Shown one piece after another: positions 50,595 through 59,307 of a stretch of DNA of 64,000 nucleotides. The position numbers were made by a program, and so were the translations under genes. Position 1 is the first letter of the stretch; each line of letters begins with the position of its first letter. The notes beneath the pieces were generated by a model, which saw nothing but the letters and a program-made list of their open reading frames with translations, was not told the origin of the DNA and searched no databases. The DNA is from Bin87 sp965221295 (GTDB lineage: Bacteria; Chloroflexota; Dehalococcoidia; Lucifugimonadales; UBA3495), in the NCBI GenBank assembly GCA_965221295.1, contig OZ244879.1, forward strand, positions 2,542,001 through 2,606,000, written 5' to 3'.

Positions 50595-51965
50595 TCAATA
50601 ATTCGGTGGCGACTGGTTCAGGCCAGCGACCCGCTCGCACCACCGAGCCACCCCTAATACCTTGCCTTCCTCCGCCCACGGGCCACCAAATTGCACGGCC
50701 ATGGGCATACCCAATTCGCTCAGGCCAGTGGGAACCACCGCCGTGGGCAGACCGGCTGCCGTCCACGGCTGTTGGAACGCCGCGTCGCCCGTGGTGTTCA
50801 AGTCTTTCGGCGCCGGAGCCGGCGTCGCTGGCGTCATCACCACATCCACCTTGGCGACCATCTCGCTAAAGTCGGCGCGGAACTGCCGACGCAACCGCTG
50901 CGCCTTCAGGTACGCCGATGGCGGGATAATCATTCCCATCTCCATGCCGGCGCGAATCCGCGGGCCGTAATCGGCGGCGCGGACGCGGTGATTGGCCTCA
51001 TGGAACGCCGCGCACTCCACGTTCATGACGATGCGTTGCAGGCTGTGCACTCGCGCAAAGCTGGCGGGCAATGGCAACTCCTCGATCTCGGCGCCGGCTT
51101 CAGCCAGCCGATTGGCAACCGATTCCGTATGCGCCCAAACCTCCGGGCTCGCGTACTCTTGGAAATACTGACGGGTCAGGCCGATGCGCGGGGGCCGGTC
51201 GAACTGCCCCATCTGCGCGACGAAATCGGGAGCATCCTCCCGCAGGGCGCCAGGATCGTGGTCGTCCGCGCCGCTCAGTACGTTCAGCATCAACGCGGCG
51301 TCCGCCACCGTGCGGGTCAGAACGCCCACGTGGTCCAGCGACCAACTCACCGGAGCTACACCGTAGCGGCTGATGCGCCCGTAGGTGGGTTTCAGGCCGA
51401 CGATGCCATTGTAGGCCGCTGGCCGACACGTTGAGCCGCCGGTTTGGGAACCCAGCGCCGCCGGAACCATCCGGGCCGCCACCGCCGCCGACGAACCACT
51501 GCTCGACCCGCCAGGGGTGTGCTCCAGGTTCCAGGGATTGCGCGTGGGCGACGGATCCGAGGTCGCGAACTCGGTGGTGACCGCCTTGCCCAGGATGATG
51601 CCGCCGGCCGCCTTGATCCGGGCCACCGAGGTGGCGTCGAAGTCGGGCACGAAGTCCGCGTACACCTTGGAGCCACAGGCGGTGAGCATCCCTTTGGTGT
51701 AGAAGATGTCCTTCAGGCCGACGGGTACGCCGTGGATCGGTCCGAGTGGTTCGCCGCTTTTGGCCTCCGCCTCGCGCTGCCGAGCCGCTGTCAGCGCCGC
51801 CTCACGATCAATGGTCACCCAGGCCTGCAGGTCGGCGTCCAGCGCATCGATTCTCGTCAGCAGCGATTCGGTGAGCGCGACGGGCGAAAGGGAGCCCTGG
51901 CGAATCAGCGCGGCGGCTTCCGTCACCGAAAGCTCATGGAGTTCAGGCATGGTACAACCTCTCAT
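50595..51965 (-). CDS. Amidase-signature hydrolase (GatA/AtzE-like)
   Basis: A 456-residue amidase-signature enzyme. The catalytic lysine is in GVPVGLKDIFYTKG, the glycine-serine motif is GGSSSGSSAAVAA with the cis-serine, and the nucleophile serine is in GSQTGGSTCRPAAYNGIVGLKPTYGRISRYG. These complete the Ser-cisSer-Lys triad. It hydrolyses amides; it is not clearly the tRNA-amidotransferase subunit, since GatB is absent. Its first ATG overlaps the stop of the small upstream gene (ATGA); a second ATG 5 codons later has GAGAGG upstream and may be the real start. Coupling to a small gene recalls AtzE with AtzG. Confidence 0.93.
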   Translation of the reverse strand: MRGCTMPELHELSVTEAAALIRQGSLSPVALTESLLTRIDALDADLQAWVTIDREAALTAARQREAEAKSGEPLGPIHGVPVGLKDIFYTKGMLTACGSKVYADFVPDFDATSVARIKAAGGIILGKAVTTEFATSDPSPTRNPWNLEHTPGGSSSGSSAAVAARMVPAALGSQTGGSTCRPAAYNGIVGLKPTYGRISRYGVAPVSWSLDHVGVLTRTVADAALMLNVLSGADDHDPGALREDAPDFVAQMGQFDRPPRIGLTRQYFQEYASPEVWAHTESVANRLAEAGAEIEELPLPASFARVHSLQRIVMNVECAAFHEANHRVRAADYGPRIRAGMEMGMIIPPSAYLKAQRLRRQFRADFSEMVAKVDVVMTPATPAPAPKDLNTTGDAAFQQPWTAAGLPTAVVPTGLSELGMPMAVQFGGPWAEEGKVLGVARWCERVAGLNQSPPNY

Positions 51966-52141
51966 TCCTGGAACAGCGGTTCCAGGTCTGGGTGAGTCTC
52001 GGCGCTGTCAACGTCGTAAATCTGCTGGGCGGCGGTTCGCAGGTACGGTTCAAGTTCCGCCGCCCGATCTTCGCCAAATTCTGTCACCGCTCGTCGGCGC
52101 AGTTCCCGGTAAATTCGTTCTAGATCATTGCTCTGAGTCAT
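51962..52141 (-). CDS. Small helical protein coupled to the amidase
   Basis: A 59-residue protein starting at ATG 52141, rich in charged helices (NDLERIYRELRRRAVTEFGEDRAAELEPYL). A longer frame to 52195 would add 18 residues that look non-coding. Stop and amidase start overlap by 4 nt. Its size and position parallel the small AtzG or GatC-type partners that stabilise amidases, but the sequence itself is not diagnostic. Confidence 0.65.
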   Translation of the reverse strand: MTQSNDLERIYRELRRRAVTEFGEDRAAELEPYLRTAAQQIYDVDSAETHPDLEPLFQE

Positions 52142-52247
52142 GTTCGCCGGCGCCTCGTGTCCAGTGTAGCCTGGGCGGCCAATGCCGCATGCCACCGGAT
52201 TCTAATGCGCGCGCCCGGACGGAGCAACCCCAACGGCAGGTCGTCGG

Positions 52248-52991
52248 TCAATGACCCCGCGCCAAGCGGTCCGCCAACGAATCCGGCAGGCCGGCGGCTT
52301 GTATCTTGCGTTGGGTCGTGGCGACGTCGTATTCAACCCTGCGATGCTCCAAAGTCCCGGCGTCGCCAACCTGGTCGTCATACAGCAGGTACGAAGCCCG
52401 CCAATCGCCGTCCCTGGGTTGGCCGACACTTCCCGGATTCACGATCACGCGGTGGCCTGGATCCAGCGCCAAGGGAGCCGCCGCGTCCAGCAAAGCCAAA
52501 TCTGCGCCATGCTCGGTTTCGGTCCACGCCAGGGGGTAATGCGAGTGCCCCACCAGGCAGAACGGCGTCTGCATCAGGGCGAAGGTAGCCAGGGCCCCCG
52601 GCTCGCTGATCAGATACTCCATAACCGGGTCGCGCAGACTGCCATGCACGTGGGTGAAATCGCCGACGACCCGAGTCTCGGGCATCGAGACCAGAAAAGC
52701 CAGATCGTCTTCGGGCAGTTGGCGCGCGGTCCACAGGGCGGCGGCCCGGGCCGCCCCGTTGAAGAGGTCGGGGTCTAGCTTGCCAATGACCGCGTGGTCG
52801 TGATTGCCAGCGACGGACAGGTGGGGGAGGCCTCGCAGCAGGGCGACGCACGGTCCCGGGTCCGCGCCGTATCCCACCAGGTCGCCCAGGAACCAGACCG
52901 CGTCGAAACCGCCGCGGGCGTCGGCGTCGGCCAGTACGGCGTCAAAGGCTTCCAAGTTGGAGTGAATGTCTGAGAGGATGAGAGCGCGCAT
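52248..52991 (-). CDS. Calcineurin-like metallophosphoesterase (YfcE/MJ0936-like)
   Basis: A 247-residue phosphoesterase. The metal-binding motifs come in order: LILSDIHSN (DxH), WFLGDLVGYG (GDxxxxG), VAGNHDHAV (GNHD), FTHVHGS, and VGHSHYP (GHxH), followed by NPGSVGQPRDGD. It should hydrolyse a small phosphodiester or phosphomonoester in the cytoplasm. There is no signal peptide and normal length. It lies between the amidase pair and the divergent RusA-like gene, 40 nt from the latter's ATG, so the two share a promoter region. Confidence 0.94.
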   Translation of the reverse strand: MRALILSDIHSNLEAFDAVLADADARGGFDAVWFLGDLVGYGADPGPCVALLRGLPHLSVAGNHDHAVIGKLDPDLFNGAARAAALWTARQLPEDDLAFLVSMPETRVVGDFTHVHGSLRDPVMEYLISEPGALATFALMQTPFCLVGHSHYPLAWTETEHGADLALLDAAAPLALDPGHRVIVNPGSVGQPRDGDWRASYLLYDDQVGDAGTLEHRRVEYDVATTQRKIQAAGLPDSLADRLARGH

Positions 52992-53031
52992 AGCCGGTAT
53001 GGTAGCATAGTGGCATTCTGCCTTAGGCGCT

Positions 53032-53457
53032 ATGCTGTCGCCGGGTACGATGGCAATGTTGCCTTTTGAGTTCGTAATCTACCGTACGCCAATGTCCCAG
53101 CAGGCCCGCCGCCGAGATCTGATAAGGCAATGGACCGAGGAAGTGCGTACCGCTGCGGCCGCGATTTGGGGGCCGCAACAGCCGATTGATGGAGCCGTGG
53201 CGGTAATCATTACCCACTTGTATGATCGAGTTGATCTGGACGTTGACAATATCCCCAAGCCGATTCTGGACGCGCTGAAGGGGCTGGTCTACGCCGATGA
53301 TAAGGCCGTAACCGACCTGATTTGCCGCAAGCGTAACTTGAAAGAGGACCCGCAAATATCCAATGCTTCACCAATATTGCGCCAATCTCTGAGCCGGAAC
53401 GACGAGTTCGTGCATATTCTTATAGACGAAGCTCCGACTACGGAGGCCAATTTCTGA
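53032..53457 (+). CDS. RusA-family Holliday-junction-resolvase-like nuclease
   Basis: A 141-residue protein with the RusA core: DRVDLDVDNIPKPILDALKG (Asp68, Asp70, Asp72, Lys76, Asp80) and VYADDKAV (Asp89, Asp90). The catalytic aspartates and the lysine of RusA are therefore in place. RusA proteins cut four-way DNA junctions and are usually phage- or island-borne. The first 6 residues may be dispensable (second ATG at 53050). It overlaps the nuclease-HEPN gene by one base (TGATG), which implies a fixed stoichiometry of the two. No phage structural genes are nearby. It could be the DNA-cutting part of a two-gene conflict system. Confidence 0.87.
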   Translation: MLSPGTMAMLPFEFVIYRTPMSQQARRRDLIRQWTEEVRTAAAAIWGPQQPIDGAVAVIITHLYDRVDLDVDNIPKPILDALKGLVYADDKAVTDLICRKRNLKEDPQISNASPILRQSLSRNDEFVHILIDEAPTTEANF

Positions 53458-54161
53458 TGGAAGACATAGCGATCATCCAAAAGCAATTCATCGCCAAAAA
53501 GGCAGCAGAATATCGCAGCAGAGGCTACGAAGTGTTGCAAGACACTTATTTGGACTTTTTGCCCAATGTAAGCGCTGATCTCGTGGTTCGCAAGAACGGC
53601 GAAACCAAAGTGATTCAGGTAACAACCAGAACGTCGCTCGCCGTAACCCCTGAAATGGCGGATTTGGCGGAAGCAATTAGCGCCAAGCCTGGTTGGAGTT
53701 TCGACCTGTTGGTGGTGGGGGAGCCGGAACGACTGGATGCGCCAGACAATGCGCAGCCTTTCACGGAAAGCGACATTGGTCGCCGCATCGACCAAGCGGA
53801 AACAGTCCTGGGCATGGGATTCGCTGAAGCCTCTTTCCTGCTGGCTTGGTCTGCTTGCGAAGCAGCGATTAGGAAATTAGCGGCTGCAGAAGGCGTGGAC
53901 ATCAAACGCGCTACCCATTCCGGTTACGTCTTGGGTCAAGCGGTCCATCACGGAGCCATTTCGAGGAGAGATGACGAATACCTGTCAGAGATGTTGGCTT
54001 ACCGCAACGCCATCGCCCACGGATTGGACGTTCCTGACTTTGACGACGAACGCGCCAGAGAGTTGATCGTCGCCGCCAAAACGTTGCTGCGGGCCAGCTT
54101 GAACTCCGAGCAAGCACAACCAGTTGACATCCTAGCCGGGCTTGAGGCCCCACCGCATTAG
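53457..54161 (+). CDS. Restriction-endonuclease-like plus HEPN fusion protein
   Basis: A 234-residue, two-domain protein. Residues about 1-90 look like an archaeal-resolvase-type (AHJR/PD-(D/E)xK) domain: SRGYEVLQD, then PNVSADLVVRKNGETKVIQVTTR with Asp41 and Gln54. A Gln stands where Glu is usual, a known variant but possibly reducing activity. Residues about 105-215 form an all-helical HEPN domain with the RxxxxH motif YRNAIAH (Arg183, His188), typical of HEPN ribonucleases. Such fusions occur in defence and toxin systems. It is coupled to the RusA-like gene upstream. Activity against DNA, RNA or both is inferred, not shown. Confidence 0.8.
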   Translation: MEDIAIIQKQFIAKKAAEYRSRGYEVLQDTYLDFLPNVSADLVVRKNGETKVIQVTTRTSLAVTPEMADLAEAISAKPGWSFDLLVVGEPERLDAPDNAQPFTESDIGRRIDQAETVLGMGFAEASFLLAWSACEAAIRKLAAAEGVDIKRATHSGYVLGQAVHHGAISRRDDEYLSEMLAYRNAIAHGLDVPDFDDERARELIVAAKTLLRASLNSEQAQPVDILAGLEAPPH

Positions 54162-54170
54162 GAGTGCACC

Positions 54171-55187
54171 ATGCCCAAACCTACTGTCCACATTATTGCC
54201 ACCGGCGGCAGCATTGCCGGCGTCGGACCCGACCGGATGGACTATATCCGTTACCCAGAAATCGGCGACCACCTGACCATAGATCAGAACCTGGCCCGCG
54301 TTCCGGAGATCGGCGAGCATTTCAACGTCATCTCCGAGGATATGGTCAGCGTGGGCAGCACCGCCATCGGCCCCGCCAACTGGATCGCGCTCACCGAGCG
54401 CATCCACGCCATCGACCGGGAGGAACCGGACACCGCCGGCGTCGTCATCACCCACGGCACCGCCACCCTGGAGGAGACCGCCTACTTCCTGCACCTGGCG
54501 CTCAAAACCCAGCGGCCGGTGGTCGTCACCGGCGCCATGCGTCCGCCCACGTCCATCAGTACGGACGCCGACCTGAACCTGCTGGACGCCTGCCGCATCG
54601 CCGCCACGGCGGAATCCGCCGGCATGGGGACACTCACCGTACTCAACAACGAGATTCACTGCGCCCGCGAGGTGTACAAGGCCAACACCCTGCGCGTGGA
54701 GACCTTCAAACCCAACGAACTGGGCTTCCTGGGCTATGCCGATTCGGATCACCGGGTGGTCTTCTACCGCCGACCCTACCGCAAGCACACCACCGACACG
54801 CCCTTCCGGGTGGACGGGATGACCGACCTGCCCCGGGTGGACATCGTGCACGCCTACGCCGGCGCCGACGGGATGCTGATCGACGCGGCGCGCGCCCACG
54901 CCGCAGGAACCGGACGACGCGCCGGCCTGGTGGTTGCCGGCTTCGGCGCCGGCACCTTCCCGCCCGCCTTCATCGCCGCCGCCGAAGCCGCCGTGTCCGC
55001 CGGTATGCCCGTGGTTCTCGCCAGCCGCTCCAGCGCCGGACGCGTGGTGATGACGCCGCGCAAAGAAGAGCAGGGCTTCATCGTGTCCGACAACCTGATG
55101 CCCCAGAAGGCGCGCATCCTGTTGATGCTGGGGATGACCCTTACCGACGACCGCCAAGCTCTACAGCAGATGTTCTACGACTACTGA
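54171..55187 (+). CDS. L-asparaginase-family protein with altered active site
   Basis: A 338-residue asparaginase/glutaminase-family protein of normal length and fold. The first motif reads IATGGSIAG, where the nucleophile Thr of IATGGTIAG is Ser. The second reads VITHGTATLEETAYF, where the essential Asp of HGTDT is Ala. The lysine in REVYKANT, equivalent to Lys162 of the E. coli enzyme, is kept, as is GAMRPPTS. Loss of the second-triad Asp should abolish or change asparaginase activity, so another amide or ester may be the substrate. AGGAG lies before the ATG, 9 nt after the HEPN-fusion stop. Confidence 0.88.
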   Translation: MPKPTVHIIATGGSIAGVGPDRMDYIRYPEIGDHLTIDQNLARVPEIGEHFNVISEDMVSVGSTAIGPANWIALTERIHAIDREEPDTAGVVITHGTATLEETAYFLHLALKTQRPVVVTGAMRPPTSISTDADLNLLDACRIAATAESAGMGTLTVLNNEIHCAREVYKANTLRVETFKPNELGFLGYADSDHRVVFYRRPYRKHTTDTPFRVDGMTDLPRVDIVHAYAGADGMLIDAARAHAAGTGRRAGLVVAGFGAGTFPPAFIAAAEAAVSAGMPVVLASRSSAGRVVMTPRKEEQGFIVSDNLMPQKARILLMLGMTLTDDRQALQQMFYDY

Positions 55188-55260
55188 CGTGGACGCCGCG
55201 CCCTGACCCGACCTGGCAAGGTGCGCTTGCTCAGCCGGTTTCTACGCGTCCCACTGGTGG

Positions 55261-55587
55261 TTAGCGCTCCCAGCCTTGCGCGATTTCTTCGAGTTCTGAC
55301 GCATAGGATTGTTCCCCCTTGGCGTAAACGCAAGGGAACCGGTCCAGCAGTAGAGTAGCCTCCAGTAACGCGGTCCCAAATTTCTGGGCAGCGACAATGT
55401 GAATTCGATTGCGCAATGCGACCTCGGCGCTGCTCAAGGATGGGTAAAGGCTCTTTGACAACTCGACATTCCAAACGTAGCGACCCCAGGCTGCAGACTC
55501 TTCACTCTGACCGCCATCGTGGTAAGGCTCAAAGCGCGCCTTGGAAGTGCAAATCTCTAGTACGGAGAAGAATCGACGTTGCTCCAT
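55261..55587 (-). CDS. Truncated Abi-like (abortive-infection-type) protein
   Basis: A 108-residue protein from ATG 55587 with AGGTGAAG upstream. The segment LEICTSKARFEPYHDGG, then GRYVWNVELSKSLYPSLSSAEVALRNRI, follows the Abi-like family pattern 'ls..Rf..Y......ly.WN..ls..l...l...EvaLRN.i'. Family members are roughly twice as long; the second half, with its LsFGFW motif, is missing because the frame stops at 55261. It is probably a decayed defence gene. Upstream extension to 55725 is not coding-like. Assignment is from memory of the motif. Confidence 0.65.
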   Translation of the reverse strand: MEQRRFFSVLEICTSKARFEPYHDGGQSEESAAWGRYVWNVELSKSLYPSLSSAEVALRNRIHIVAAQKFGTALLEATLLLDRFPCVYAKGEQSYASELEEIAQGWER

Positions 55588-55617
55588 GGCTTCACCTGTG
55601 CTAGAATGCCCTCGGTG

Positions 55618-55672
55618 GCCCCGGATGTTCCCCTCCCCGCCTTCTGCAGGAGGTTGGTGAAGACTCCGGGGC
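55618..55672. repeat. Inverted repeat, possible structured RNA
   Basis: GCCCCGGA (55618-55625) pairs perfectly with TCCGGGGC (55665-55672). Inside, CCTCC pairs with GGAGG. On the minus strand it lies in the leader region of the Abi-like gene; it could be a terminator for the restriction gene upstream or part of a leader RNA. A CCCGGG-N12-CCCGGG element follows at 55757-55780. Confidence 0.4.
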
Positions 55673-55823
55673 ATTAGCGTGGCTACGGCGCCGTCACTGC
55701 CGTGTTTCGGGCGATTTCCGGGCACGCAGATCTAGTGGCCAACAATACCAATGGGCCCGGGACTCTGCACGGCCCGGGATTTTGCGCCCTCAGCGCTGGC
55801 CCGGCGCAGTCAGCGGCGCTAGC

Positions 55824-58800
55824 TCAGCCGGTTGCCAGCAGCTCTCCCACCGTCGTTTCGATGGCCTGGGCCGTGGCGCTGACCGGCTGCCAACTGCCGC
55901 GGAGGCCGGAACGCGCCTTTTCCACAGTGAGCCAATTCTCGGCGTTCCGCGCGATCAGCTCGTTCAGCAGCTGTCGGCACTCCTGCGCGGCTGCCTGGCC
56001 CAACCGCGACAGCCGCCAGTGCAGTTCGTTGCCTCCATCGTACTTTGGAATGGGCAGCTTCCACAGGTGTTTTTCCAAGTCTCTGATTTCTCTGGCCCAG
56101 TTGGTTGTGCAAAAGTGTTTGGCGGCGGTTGCCAAAGCGGAACTGTTGATGATGGCCAACAAATAGTAGGCCTCATCCGCGCTCCGACATGCAACTTGAT
56201 ACAGTTTCCTGTCAACTATTGCTTCGGCATCGTCGATAAGCGCAGCTGTGGGACGACCACTCTGGGTATAAGCGATGCGAACCGGCCGGTCTCCAGGGTC
56301 TCGCAGGTATTCCAGTTGGTTGGCAAGTATGTCGTGGTAGTTCAGCCTCTGAGTCAGCGATTTGTCGTCGTTCTTGCCCTTGTTGGCGTCCCACAAGCGC
56401 TCCATCTTTTCCCAACGGGCCCGCATGTTGGGATCCAGCTCCGGCTTGTCCACCTCGCAGGCGGTATGGCGGATGAAACCGTTGTCCAGCTCTGGGCAGC
56501 CGGAATGATCCAACGGCATCGTCATGGTGGCCTTGCTCACCGGCAGGGCAGCCGTCAGCGGCGGCAGCGCAACGTAGGGCGCGAGGGATTCCCCCAGGTA
56601 CACGTCAAATAGGTTGTCGCCGTTCACGATTTGCCCGCCCAACGACGCCACGCTGTAGTTCTTCTTGTCCTGCGAACCTTCCCTGGGATAGGTTACGAAC
56701 GTGTTGGGCGGCGCGAAGCGGTTTTCATTGGGGTGCGCCGTTACGAAGAATAGACGGCGGTCGGTAATGGTAGGGCCCTGGCTGGCGAAGGGTTCATAAG
56801 GGGAGCGAAATGCGCCGTCGTCATGGATCAGCGCAACGGAGGAACGCGTAACGGCGGCGGTTCCGGTGGCGCCGATGACGTGCACTTGGCCGGGCCGCAG
56901 TCGTAGCGGAACGTAAGGTGTGGTGGTCGCTCCGCTCCAAATTTCCACCTGGCCAGGCGCCAGTGGTTTGGCCGACCCTTGGTGCATTGTCAGATCTCCC
57001 CATTCGCCGTTGAGCCGGGCGAACACCACGCAACTGGCGATGGGGAAGAAGGTGTTGGGGTCGAGGTTGTCCAAATCCCATGGCGGCTTGAGGCTGAAGT
57101 CGAGACTGATCGCTTGTCTGGGGATCCGGGAGCGACCCGCCCGCTTCTGTTCGTAGCAAGCGTTGCGGAACTTGAGGTGATGTCCGGTGCGCAGCACGCT
57201 GTGGGGCAACACCATCCCGATTTTGCCCAACGGTTTCAGGTACAGCTCGGCCACCCGCAGGTAGAACAACGTGGCCACGTCCTGATGCGGGGAGTTCCTG
57301 CCGCCCGCCCAGATCTGGTAGCGGTTCTGGCTCATTGACCGCAGCTCTTCGCGGATGATGTCGGCGCTCTGGTCGTAGGTCAACCAGGGCGGGTTGCCAA
57401 TGATGGCGTCCACCTTGTCGTCGGAGATGACCCGAGGTCGGGTCATGTTGCGCAGGTAGTAGGCCCAAACGTGGTCGCGATTGCCATCATGCAGGGCGCT
57501 CATGTTGGCGATGACACGCTCCATGGGCTCGCGTTCGGCGTTGTCGTTGACCTTGAAGACGTCCAGCTCTCGGTAGGCGTCGTCGCCCCGCTGGATGGCC
57601 TCGGAAATCGCCAGCATGAGACCATCAAAGGTCTCGACGCGGCGCGCCAGCGACAGGGGAATCTGGAATTGTATGGTATCGTCGTGGCCGGGGAGAGTCT
57701 CGCCCGTGTCCAGCGTGATGTAGCTCTGGGCGTCCAAGTAGTTGTTTTCATAGCGCAGCTGCATGGAGTCGCCCAGGTGCACCGGTGCGATTACGGTGTC
57801 GTCCTCGTGTCCATCCTGGCGTGCCGCCATGATAACATCGCGGCTGGCGATGACCCAGGTCGCCTTGGCCAGCTGCACCGCCACCGGGTGCAGGTCAATG
57901 CCCGTGACGTTGCGTTGCAATTTCGCGAGTGTTTCCACGGGGGACAGCGCCTCGGCGCTGCTGATCACCCGCTGGACAGCGGCGGCCAAGAACGTTCCCG
58001 ACCCACAGGCAGGGTCCAAAACCCGGGTATTGAGGGGATCGTCGATCAGCTCGTCGACGATGGCCTGGGCCAACCAGCCGGGGGTGTAATACTCGCCCAT
58101 GCGCTTGCGTTCGTCGGCGCCTATGGTGTTTTGGTAAAGGGCGGCGGCTAGGTCATCGTAGTTGTCCCCCCAATTGAACTTGGCGACCTGCCGGGCGATG
58201 TTGACCAGGTAGGAATACTGCTCGGTTTCCAACGGCCAGGCGAAGATGTCGGATTCAACAATGCCCTTCAGGCCGGTGGGTTGCCACAGGGTTTCGCCGT
58301 TGAGCAGTTTGGCGGGTTCGGACGCGGCACATTGGGACACGTCGATCTCGAAGTGGGCCTGCACGATGACAGCGACCAGGGACGTCAAATAGGTGTGGCG
58401 CACGTAGAGCCAGTCGTATTCGGGGGAATCGTCCACGGAATTCTGCCCAATGGCGACCTGCAGGAGCTCCCGCCATAGCTTGCGTTTCACCGCCACCGTT
58501 GGATGGTCGCGGTACTGCCGGTGAGCCTCGTCAAGCATCGCGGTAACGGTTTTGAAAAAGGCGCTGCCCTGCCCGAAGTAACGGATCAGGTTTTCCGAGG
58601 TGGGCGCCAGGTTTCCGGCCTGGGCGTCGATGATGTCGTAAAGGTATTCGTAAAGACGAATGCCCTGCTCGGGTTTGTCGTACACCCGGCGCTCGGTCGC
58701 TGGATCAACTGGTCGCTGGCGATCTCCCACCGTTCGTTTCAGGAAGTGTTTCCCATCGGTCAGAATGCCGTTCTGGATGCCGTTGCCGGCGCGGGCGTTT

Positions 58801-59126
58801 TCCAGCAGGTAACGGTCCAGCTGCGCGATGGCGTCAGGGTCGATTGCGCCTCCGCTGATGATGCTGCGCTTGAATTCGACGTAGGTGTTGCGGAGACACA
58901 GGTCCACCCTGTTGCGGCTGTCGGGAGCGGGCCTACTTTCGGTGTCGATTTCGCTTTCGCTGGTCGCGATGCCGGTGCGCACCAGGAAATCACGAAATGC
59001 GGCGCGAATGTCATTCTCCGAACCGCCCTGATCATGGCGCTCCAGCAGCTTGCCCAGATACTCGCGGGCAACTTCATCGCGCCAAGCGTCGGCCGGCTGG
59101 GCCGGCGCCGTATTCTGCATAACCAT
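55824..59126 (-). CDS. One-polypeptide restriction-modification enzyme (Type IIG/ISP-like, N6-adenine methylase)
   Basis: A 1,100-residue fusion. Residues about 35-150 hold a nuclease-like domain with NRVDLCLRNTYVEFK (Asp75, Glu84, Lys86, the D-x8-ExK pattern). A helical connector follows, then a gamma-class N6-adenine methylase: GEYYTPGWLAQAIVDEL, motif I DPACGSG (371-377), motif X/II region TGIDLHPVAVQLAK, and motif IV NPPW (578-581). The remaining 500 residues should include the target-recognition domain. One protein would both methylate and cut its site, so no partner gene is needed. GGAGG lies 7 nt before the ATG. All key residues are intact. Confidence 0.92.
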   Translation of the reverse strand: MVMQNTAPAQPADAWRDEVAREYLGKLLERHDQGGSENDIRAAFRDFLVRTGIATSESEIDTESRPAPDSRNRVDLCLRNTYVEFKRSIISGGAIDPDAIAQLDRYLLENARAGNGIQNGILTDGKHFLKRTVGDRQRPVDPATERRVYDKPEQGIRLYEYLYDIIDAQAGNLAPTSENLIRYFGQGSAFFKTVTAMLDEAHRQYRDHPTVAVKRKLWRELLQVAIGQNSVDDSPEYDWLYVRHTYLTSLVAVIVQAHFEIDVSQCAASEPAKLLNGETLWQPTGLKGIVESDIFAWPLETEQYSYLVNIARQVAKFNWGDNYDDLAAALYQNTIGADERKRMGEYYTPGWLAQAIVDELIDDPLNTRVLDPACGSGTFLAAAVQRVISSAEALSPVETLAKLQRNVTGIDLHPVAVQLAKATWVIASRDVIMAARQDGHEDDTVIAPVHLGDSMQLRYENNYLDAQSYITLDTGETLPGHDDTIQFQIPLSLARRVETFDGLMLAISEAIQRGDDAYRELDVFKVNDNAEREPMERVIANMSALHDGNRDHVWAYYLRNMTRPRVISDDKVDAIIGNPPWLTYDQSADIIREELRSMSQNRYQIWAGGRNSPHQDVATLFYLRVAELYLKPLGKIGMVLPHSVLRTGHHLKFRNACYEQKRAGRSRIPRQAISLDFSLKPPWDLDNLDPNTFFPIASCVVFARLNGEWGDLTMHQGSAKPLAPGQVEIWSGATTTPYVPLRLRPGQVHVIGATGTAAVTRSSVALIHDDGAFRSPYEPFASQGPTITDRRLFFVTAHPNENRFAPPNTFVTYPREGSQDKKNYSVASLGGQIVNGDNLFDVYLGESLAPYVALPPLTAALPVSKATMTMPLDHSGCPELDNGFIRHTACEVDKPELDPNMRARWEKMERLWDANKGKNDDKSLTQRLNYHDILANQLEYLRDPGDRPVRIAYTQSGRPTAALIDDAEAIVDRKLYQVACRSADEAYYLLAIINSSALATAAKHFCTTNWAREIRDLEKHLWKLPIPKYDGGNELHWRLSRLGQAAAQECRQLLNELIARNAENWLTVEKARSGLRGSWQPVSATAQAIETTVGELLATG

Positions 59127-59236
59127 CGCGTCGCCTCCGGGTCAAGCTGGGCAAGATTCTATCATATCAAAATACATGTTCTGCAAATTGGGTGCGCGCA
59201 AGGTGCCGCTGACGTGGCGGCTGCGCGCCCGGCGTG

Positions 59237-59242
59237 TATAAT
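59237..59242 (+). promoter_or_regulatory. TATAAT -10 element before the MFS gene
   Basis: A consensus TATAAT about 65 nt before the ATG at 59308. No match to TTGACA at 16-18 nt upstream (GTGGCG is there). Confidence 0.4.
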
Positions 59243-59307
59243 GCGCTTCATTCCGTACAGGCATTCCGTCCTAGCACGCCGTCCAGGCACCCGCAAGGAG
59301 CGATTCG

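Noticed and set aside
54164..55264. 366-residue arginine-rich plus-strand frame
   Set aside because: It overlaps the asparaginase-like gene in another frame; composition is that of a frame shadow in GC-rich DNA.
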